A program made the translations under genes and the position numbers. This document shows, one piece after another, positions 31,560-34,939 of a DNA stretch of 34,939 nt; the stretch's first letter is position 1, and every line of letters starts with the position of its first letter. The notes below the pieces were generated by a model, which worked only from the letters and a program-made list of their open reading frames with translations, made no database searches and had not been told where the DNA came from. The DNA is taken from contig JAJXXA010000121.1 in NCBI GenBank assembly GCA_021781335.1, forward strand, positions 1 to 34,939, in the 5' to 3' direction. This DNA is from Actinomycetes bacterium (GTDB lineage: Bacteria; Actinomycetota; Acidimicrobiia; Acidimicrobiales; RAAP-2).

Positions 31560-32953
31560 GTCGCGAAACACTGATCGATCTCCTCTACCTGTTCTCAGCG
31601 ACCACCTTCGTGCTCGCCCTGAAGGGTCTTGGTAGTCCCAAGCGCGCACGCATGGGCAACGGCGTCGCGGCGCTCGGCATGCTCGTCGCAATCGTGGCGA
31701 CGTTCTTCAAGTACGTCGACGGACACGCGCTGCACCACGTGGGACTCATTCTGCTCGCCATGGCCATCGGCGTGATCGTCGCGGTACCAACGGCCCGCTT
31801 CGTGAAGATGACCGCCATGCCGCAGTTGGTGGCTATCTTCAACGGCGTGGGTGGTGGAGCGGCCGCGCTCGTGTCGATCACCGAGTTCGTCCACATCAAA
31901 GCCACCCATCCGGCAACGTACGTCACCCTTGAAGTGCTGCTCGGTGTGCTGATCGGAACCGTGTCGTTCTCGGGTTCCGCCATTGCCTTCGCGAAACTCC
32001 AAGAACTGATGACGGGACGCCCGGTCACCTATCCGGGCCAACAGGTCCTGAACGGCATCTTCGGTCTGGGTGCGGTGGTCTTGATCGTGATCATCCTCTC
32101 GACCAATTCAACGCCGCTGCTCTGGGTGCTGCTCGGACTCGCCTTCATTCTCGGCATCGCCTTCGTGCTGCCGATTGGTGGCGCCGACGTGCCGGTCCTC
32201 ATCTCACTGCTCAACTCCTTCACCGGTCTTGCGGTCGCGGCCTCGGGCTTCACGCTCGGCTCGAACCTCTTGATCGTCGCGGGTACCTTGGTCGGTGCGT
32301 CGGGTATCTTGCTCACGCGCCTCATGAGCAAGGCCATGGGCCGCAGCCTCGCCAACGTGCTCTTCTCGGCCTTCGGCTCGAACGTCACCGCGAGTGGTGA
32401 CACCGAGCGGGCCGACGGACGAAGCGTGCGTTCCGGCACGCCTGAGGACGTTGGGGTCCTGCTCAACTACTCGAGTCGCGTCGTGGTCATCCCGGGATAC
32501 GGCCTCGCCGTTGCCCAGGCGCAACACGTCGTACGCGAACTCGCCGAGGAATTGGAGAAGAAGGGCATCGAAGTCTTCTTCGCGATCCACCCGGTCGCGG
32601 GTCGTATGCCCGGTCACATGAACGTGCTGCTCGCCGAGGCGAACGTGCCCTATGAGCAGTTGGTCGAGATGGACGAAGCGAACTCCGAACTTCAGACCGC
32701 CGACGTGGCACTGGTCGTTGGGGCCAATGACACCGTCAACCCGGCCGCGAAAGACGACAAGAGCTCGCCCATCTACGGCATGCCCATCATCAACGCGGAC
32801 CTGGCGGAGAACGTGATCTTCTTGAAGCGCTCGATGCGACCGGGGTTCGCGGGCATCGAGAACGAGCTGCTCTACAACCCCAAGACGATGCTGGTCTTCG
32901 GCGACGCGAAAGACACGCTCACCAAGATCCTCGCCACGGTGAAGAACGGCTAA
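31556..32953 (+). CDS. pntB: NAD(P) transhydrogenase subunit beta
   Basis: 465-residue subunit with an N-terminal membrane part of about eight or nine helices (up to about 265) and the NADP(H)-binding domain III at the C terminus. TGRPVTYPGQQVLNG, VLISLLNSFTGLAVAASGF, VVIPGYGLAVAQAQHVV, IHPVAGRMPGHMNVLLAEA, VGANDTVNPAA and IYGMPIINADLAENV are family motifs. The complex uses the proton gradient to reduce NADP with NADH. It completes the pnt operon; a hairpin followed by T-rich DNA occurs 228 bp downstream. Confidence 0.97.
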   Translation: MSRETLIDLLYLFSATTFVLALKGLGSPKRARMGNGVAALGMLVAIVATFFKYVDGHALHHVGLILLAMAIGVIVAVPTARFVKMTAMPQLVAIFNGVGGGAAALVSITEFVHIKATHPATYVTLEVLLGVLIGTVSFSGSAIAFAKLQELMTGRPVTYPGQQVLNGIFGLGAVVLIVIILSTNSTPLLWVLLGLAFILGIAFVLPIGGADVPVLISLLNSFTGLAVAASGFTLGSNLLIVAGTLVGASGILLTRLMSKAMGRSLANVLFSAFGSNVTASGDTERADGRSVRSGTPEDVGVLLNYSSRVVVIPGYGLAVAQAQHVVRELAEELEKKGIEVFFAIHPVAGRMPGHMNVLLAEANVPYEQLVEMDEANSELQTADVALVVGANDTVNPAAKDDKSSPIYGMPIINADLAENVIFLKRSMRPGFAGIENELLYNPKTMLVFGDAKDTLTKILATVKNG

Positions 32954-33180
32954 CGCTCGACGAACTCCACTCGACAGAGCCGCCGGTGATTCGTCAAAGT
33001 TGTCGTTGACGCGGGCCTTTACCCGGACACATGGGGGCTGCGTGAATCTCACCTGGTGAGAGGCTTCTGCTAGTTCATGGCGTTTGAAGAGGCTCCTCCG
33101 ACACGGGACCAACACATCGGAATCAGCAGCTGGGAATGAATTCAGGGGCGCTCAAGATTCGACCCAAGGAGTAGCTAACG

Positions 33181-33210
33181 GGCGCTTGAGCCTTTTGGTT
33201 TTCGAGCGCC
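33181..33210 (+). terminator. Possible pnt operon terminator
   Basis: GGCGCTTGAG pairs with TTTCGAGCGCC-side bases (9-10 bp including two G-T pairs) around a 10-nt loop and is followed by T-rich sequence. The distance from pntB (228 bp) is larger than normal, hence moderate confidence. Confidence 0.4.
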
Positions 33211-33323
33211 ATCATGCATCTATTCATTTCTGATCGTTTGGTTACTCGACAGTTGGCCCATGGCTGGTCAACCGCGCCAGGCCTATGAGCGCATGGTCCG
33301 CTTGATCCGAGTCGCAGGGTCCC

Positions 33324-33596
33324 TCAAGACAGGACCACCGTGGAGTCGTGACGTCCAAACGCAGCACGCGGGCCATCTTGCATGGTCGAAATGTGCTCGG
33401 TGAGTGCGCGAGAGATCACGACCAAGCAGCAAAGTGAGTTCAGGGCACCTTTGGACATCAAGAATGACGTCCAGTCGCACCTTTCAGAACTCCTCGCATC
33501 GAAGGAGTTGAGCGCAGTGATCAGTCGTTCCAAATCGAGACGGTCTGGATTCACGTACCAATCAATGAATTCGCCGGCGAGGGGCGGGTCTCGCTA
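33324..33596 (-). pseudogene. Possible coding remnant, nucleotidyltransferase-like
   Basis: The frame reads RDPPLAGEFIDWYVNPDRLD and LERLITALNSFDARSSE, after a TAG stop and without a good start codon. The segment IDWYVNPDRLDLERLITAL has the spacing of the second half of the catalytic region in small nucleotidyltransferases (a D followed by V-x-P and an LxRLxxAL helix). What follows (LNSLCCLVVISRALTEHIS) is unrecognised. It may be a broken gene piece related to the fragment at 34261-34416. Evidence is weak. Confidence 0.25.
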
Positions 33597-33613
33597 CCAA
33601 GAGGGACCCGCCC
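33582..33613. repeat. GC-rich inverted repeat
   Basis: GGGCGGGTC and GACCCGCCC form a perfect 9-bp inverted repeat with a 14-nt centre, 53 bp past the toxin stop on the minus strand. It could end transcription of the toxin-antitoxin unit, but there is no T run. Confidence 0.4.
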
Positions 33614-33665
33614 GAAGCACCGATAGTCGCGCGGACGCTCAGCAACAACCAAGAGCGGTTCCCAC

Positions 33666-33929
33666 CTAACGATAGGGGAACACGGCCTCAATGCGCGGGC
33701 CATCGCTCGACCAGAAGACCTTGTATGGGTGGCGGCCGGGTACCGCTAGGCGGAAGCGAATTCCCTCAGCGGTGGTGAGTGCACTTGATCTGGCCTGGGC
33801 CGCGCCGGGGTCAGCGAGCACGAACTCACAGACGTCCATTAGCGCGTCGTAGAGGTCGGGGTCACCGCCATTCTCAATCTCGTCGAGTTGGGCGTTGGCC
33901 ACTTCGGAGTAGCCCGGGTCGGCGCTCAC
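33666..33929 (-). CDS. RelE/ParE-superfamily toxin (putative)
   Basis: 87-residue protein with an N-terminal helical hairpin (YSEVANAQLDEIENGGDPDL, YDALMDVCEFVLADP) and a C-terminal sheet IRFRLAVPGRHPYKVFWSSD ending in RIEAVFPYR. This helix-then-sheet layout and the Arg/Tyr-rich end fit RelE/ParE toxins, which cleave mRNA on ribosomes or poison gyrase. The catalytic residues cannot be fixed. The GTG start overlaps the upstream antitoxin stop as GTGA, the usual antitoxin-first order. Confidence 0.7.
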   Translation of the reverse strand: MSADPGYSEVANAQLDEIENGGDPDLYDALMDVCEFVLADPGAAQARSSALTTAEGIRFRLAVPGRHPYKVFWSSDGPRIEAVFPYR

Positions 33930-34147
33930 TGGCGCCGGCGCGACCGCGTGACGGTCGCTGATGCCGCCGCGCGGCTGAGTAGGGCCTGGAGCTCGGGAGT
34001 CTCGTCATATTCGAGTTGGGCCTCGCTCACCACGCGCGCAGGCTCGAGCAGGATGCTGCCATCTTCGTTTTCGCGCACCAGAAATCGCTGGCTCGGATGG
34101 CCGGGAAGCACCACGCGGCTGCGGTCGTCGGTTTCAATGAGGGTCAT
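33926..34147 (-). CDS. Antitoxin, AbrB-like (putative)
   Basis: 73-residue protein starting MTLIETDDRSRVVLPGHPSQ, similar to swapped-hairpin AbrB-type DNA-binding antitoxins (RVVLP core), followed by LVRENEDGSILLEPARV and an acidic then basic helical tail that would bind the toxin. ATG 34147 is set by AAAGGA 5 nt before. It precedes and overlaps the toxin gene. A CCCATAATGGG palindrome in its promoter is a likely autoregulatory operator. Confidence 0.7.
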   Translation of the reverse strand: MTLIETDDRSRVVLPGHPSQRFLVRENEDGSILLEPARVVSEAQLEYDETPELQALLSRAAASATVTRSRRRQ

Positions 34148-34176
34148 GATGTCCTTTCGGCTATGTCGTACTTTAT

Positions 34177-34195
34177 CCCATTTTCCCATAATGGG
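34177..34195. promoter_or_regulatory. Operator-like palindrome of the toxin-antitoxin unit
   Basis: CCCATAATGGG at 34185-34195 is a perfect 5-bp-arm palindrome with one central base; a further CCCAT half-site is at 34177-34181. They lie 30-48 bp upstream of the antitoxin start, where an autorepressor of this kind normally binds. Confidence 0.5.
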
Positions 34196-34260
34196 CAAGT
34201 TGGTCTTCGATGGTGCCAAAGAGTCTTCCCAACAGGGCGCCTCACGCGTTTGCGAACTCG

Positions 34261-34416
34261 GAGATCAAGATCCATTGTGGGAGGTACCGGCACGTCGTGC
34301 GCACTAGCGGCGAAGGCACCAATCGCCACGTATTCAAGCTCGAATTTATTGAAGACCTCGATGATGACTTTCGCCTTTCGTTCTCGGCGCATGCGTCTCC
34401 CTGATGACTCGCGCAT
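34261..34416 (-). pseudogene. Truncated nucleotidyltransferase (N-terminal fragment)
   Basis: About 52 residues: KAKVIIEVFNKFELEYVAIG then AFAASAHDVPVPPTMDLDL. This is the start of a small DNA-polymerase-beta-type nucleotidyltransferase (MNT/AbiEii-like), with the G-x-F/A core and the D-x-D metal motif. After DLDL the frame runs into unrelated residues and ends inside the antitoxin promoter, so the enzyme is cut off; normal members are 150-250 residues. The XRE gene 21 bp upstream is its usual partner in actinobacterial XRE-nucleotidyltransferase pairs. I read it as a remnant truncated by rearrangement. Confidence 0.5.
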
Positions 34417-34437
34417 TCTTGAACCCAGCGATATTGA

Positions 34438-34737
34438 CTACGTGTCGTTCTTCGACTCGTTGCCGTTCGAGGTCACTACTTGGGAATGCCGCTCCAGTAA
34501 CAATTGGTCGTGGTCATCGATGGATTCGAGATGGATTCTTGGTTCGAGGCCGACCGAGGTGAGAATACGTTGCACTGACTCGAACCCGGGATTGATACGT
34601 CCCGATTCAATGCGGGCGATTGTCGACTGCGCGACACCGGATCGCGCTGCTAATTCACGTTGCGTGAGGCCCAAACGTACTCGCGCTCGTGCGAGCAGAC
34701 CCCCCCCGACAGTGGATGCCCTTCCCGAAACTCGCAC
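34438..34737 (-). CDS. XRE-family helix-turn-helix regulator
   Basis: 99-residue DNA-binding protein: LARARVRLGLTQRELAARSG and VAQSTIARIESGRINPGFES form the five-helix Cro/C1 domain (about residues 15-70), followed by LEPRIHLESIDDHDQLLLER. The DDHD tail is common in XRE proteins that pair with nucleotidyltransferases in actinobacteria. A run of eight C residues (34700-34707; glycines GGG in the protein) lies between the GTG start and the domain, so one-base slippage would abolish translation of the regulator. The start is uncertain because the first dozen residues are not family-like. It may be an antitoxin/autorepressor. Confidence 0.75.
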   Translation of the reverse strand: MRVSGRASTVGGGLLARARVRLGLTQRELAARSGVAQSTIARIESGRINPGFESVQRILTSVGLEPRIHLESIDDHDQLLLERHSQVVTSNGNESKNDT

Positions 34738-34939
34738 TTACAAATGACACCACATCTGCTATCAAATTGGTGTTGGCTTGTGCGACGCCGTCGGAATTAC
34801 CGGCGACTTGATGATCAAGTCCCGCCAAGTGGTGTAGGACAACCTTCGGCTGAATGAGATGGTAGGTGTCCATCGCTCATTGCGCAACCGCGATGTTCTA
34901 ACCCCAGAAGTAGCCGCTGGGGTCGTCGCGAAGTTCGGT
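34738..34939. other. Right end, no supported gene
   Basis: 202 bp with a lower GC content. A minus-strand frame from 34873 (MDTYHLIQPKVVLHHLAGLD) is not recognised and runs out of frame through the XRE gene. The promoter of the XRE gene should be here; no convincing element was found. Confidence 0.4.

Larger units (their letters stand above)
32954..33665. other. 712-bp gene-poor stretch after the pnt operon
   Basis: No intact gene is supported. It holds a palindrome CTCACCTGGTGAG at 33048-33060, a terminator-like hairpin at 33181-33210, a GC-rich inverted repeat at 33582-33613, and a possible coding remnant on the minus strand (33324-33596). Base composition and codon patterns differ from the dense region to the left, which suggests the start of an accessory segment. 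Confidence 0.6.

Noticed and set aside
32204..33115. A 303-codon minus-strand frame
   Set aside because: It is mainly antisense to pntB and has no family features.
33382..33669. A 95-codon plus-strand frame
   Set aside because: It is low in family-like features, ends in repetitive Gly/Arg/Gln residues, and overlaps inverted repeats; not supported as a gene.
34655..34873. A 72-codon minus-strand frame
   Set aside because: It overlaps the XRE gene in another frame and has no recognisable motif.

Overview
The window is a GC-rich (roughly 60 percent by eye), densely packed bacterial chromosome segment that looks actinobacterial, most likely Acidimicrobiia-like. The taxonomic signs are a separate four-helix CtaF subunit beside ctaC-ctaD, a mycobacterial Sdh1-type succinate dehydrogenase, an SCO6745/SalK-family protein, a three-subunit transhydrogenase, a cytosolic-type malate dehydrogenase, frequent GTG starts and several apparently leaderless promoters. 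I cannot place it to genus. I found no rRNA, tRNA, CRISPR array, insertion sequence or prophage.

Layout. 1-3.2 kb: metF, then icd and mdh (one-carbon and TCA metabolism). 3.2-6.4 kb: a small unrecognised protein convergent with a large PAS-GAF-PAS-GGDEF-EAL cyclic-di-GMP protein. 6.6-11.9 kb: a carbohydrate island with two GH130 proteins, an alpha/alpha-barrel glycosidase-like protein, a GT4 glycosyltransferase and a HAD protein of the eukaryotic phosphomannomutase type. 11.9-16.5 kb: a leftward operon of sdhC-like anchor, sdhA, sdhB, an SCP2-like protein and a nucleoside phosphorylase. 16.7-19.7 kb: the leftward ctaC-ctaD-ctaF cytochrome oxidase operon, ending in the one strong intrinsic terminator of the window. 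20.0-24.0 kb: tatA, azlCD, a crotonase plus CopD-like membrane protein, a shortened GH1-like protein without catalytic glutamates, and a DedA protein. 24.1-27.4 kb: a DoxX-Rieske fusion overlapping an OmpR-type regulator and its histidine kinase. 27.4-30.0 kb: an SCO6745-family protein, a four-helix membrane protein, ogt and an epoxide-hydrolase-like enzyme. 30.1-33.0 kb: pntAA-pntAB-pntB. 33.0-34.9 kb: a looser, gene-poor accessory end with a toxin-antitoxin pair, an XRE regulator and nucleotidyltransferase-like remnants.

How it works together. Much of the window is core energy metabolism: NADP-isocitrate dehydrogenase, malate dehydrogenase, succinate dehydrogenase, cytochrome c oxidase and proton-translocating transhydrogenase, with a Rieske redox protein under likely two-component control. 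The GH130/GT4/HAD island is a plausible mannoside system whose product I cannot name.

Most worth a second look: the carbohydrate island; the DoxX-Cys-linker-Rieske fusion; the Cys/His cluster in the Sdh anchor; the degenerate GH1 protein; overlap of all six convergent gene pairs between 3 and 29 kb; a recurring -10-like element 6-7 nt upstream of start codons; a dyad directly before ctaC; and the toxin-antitoxin pair lying beside a broken XRE/nucleotidyltransferase locus with an 8-base homopolymer.
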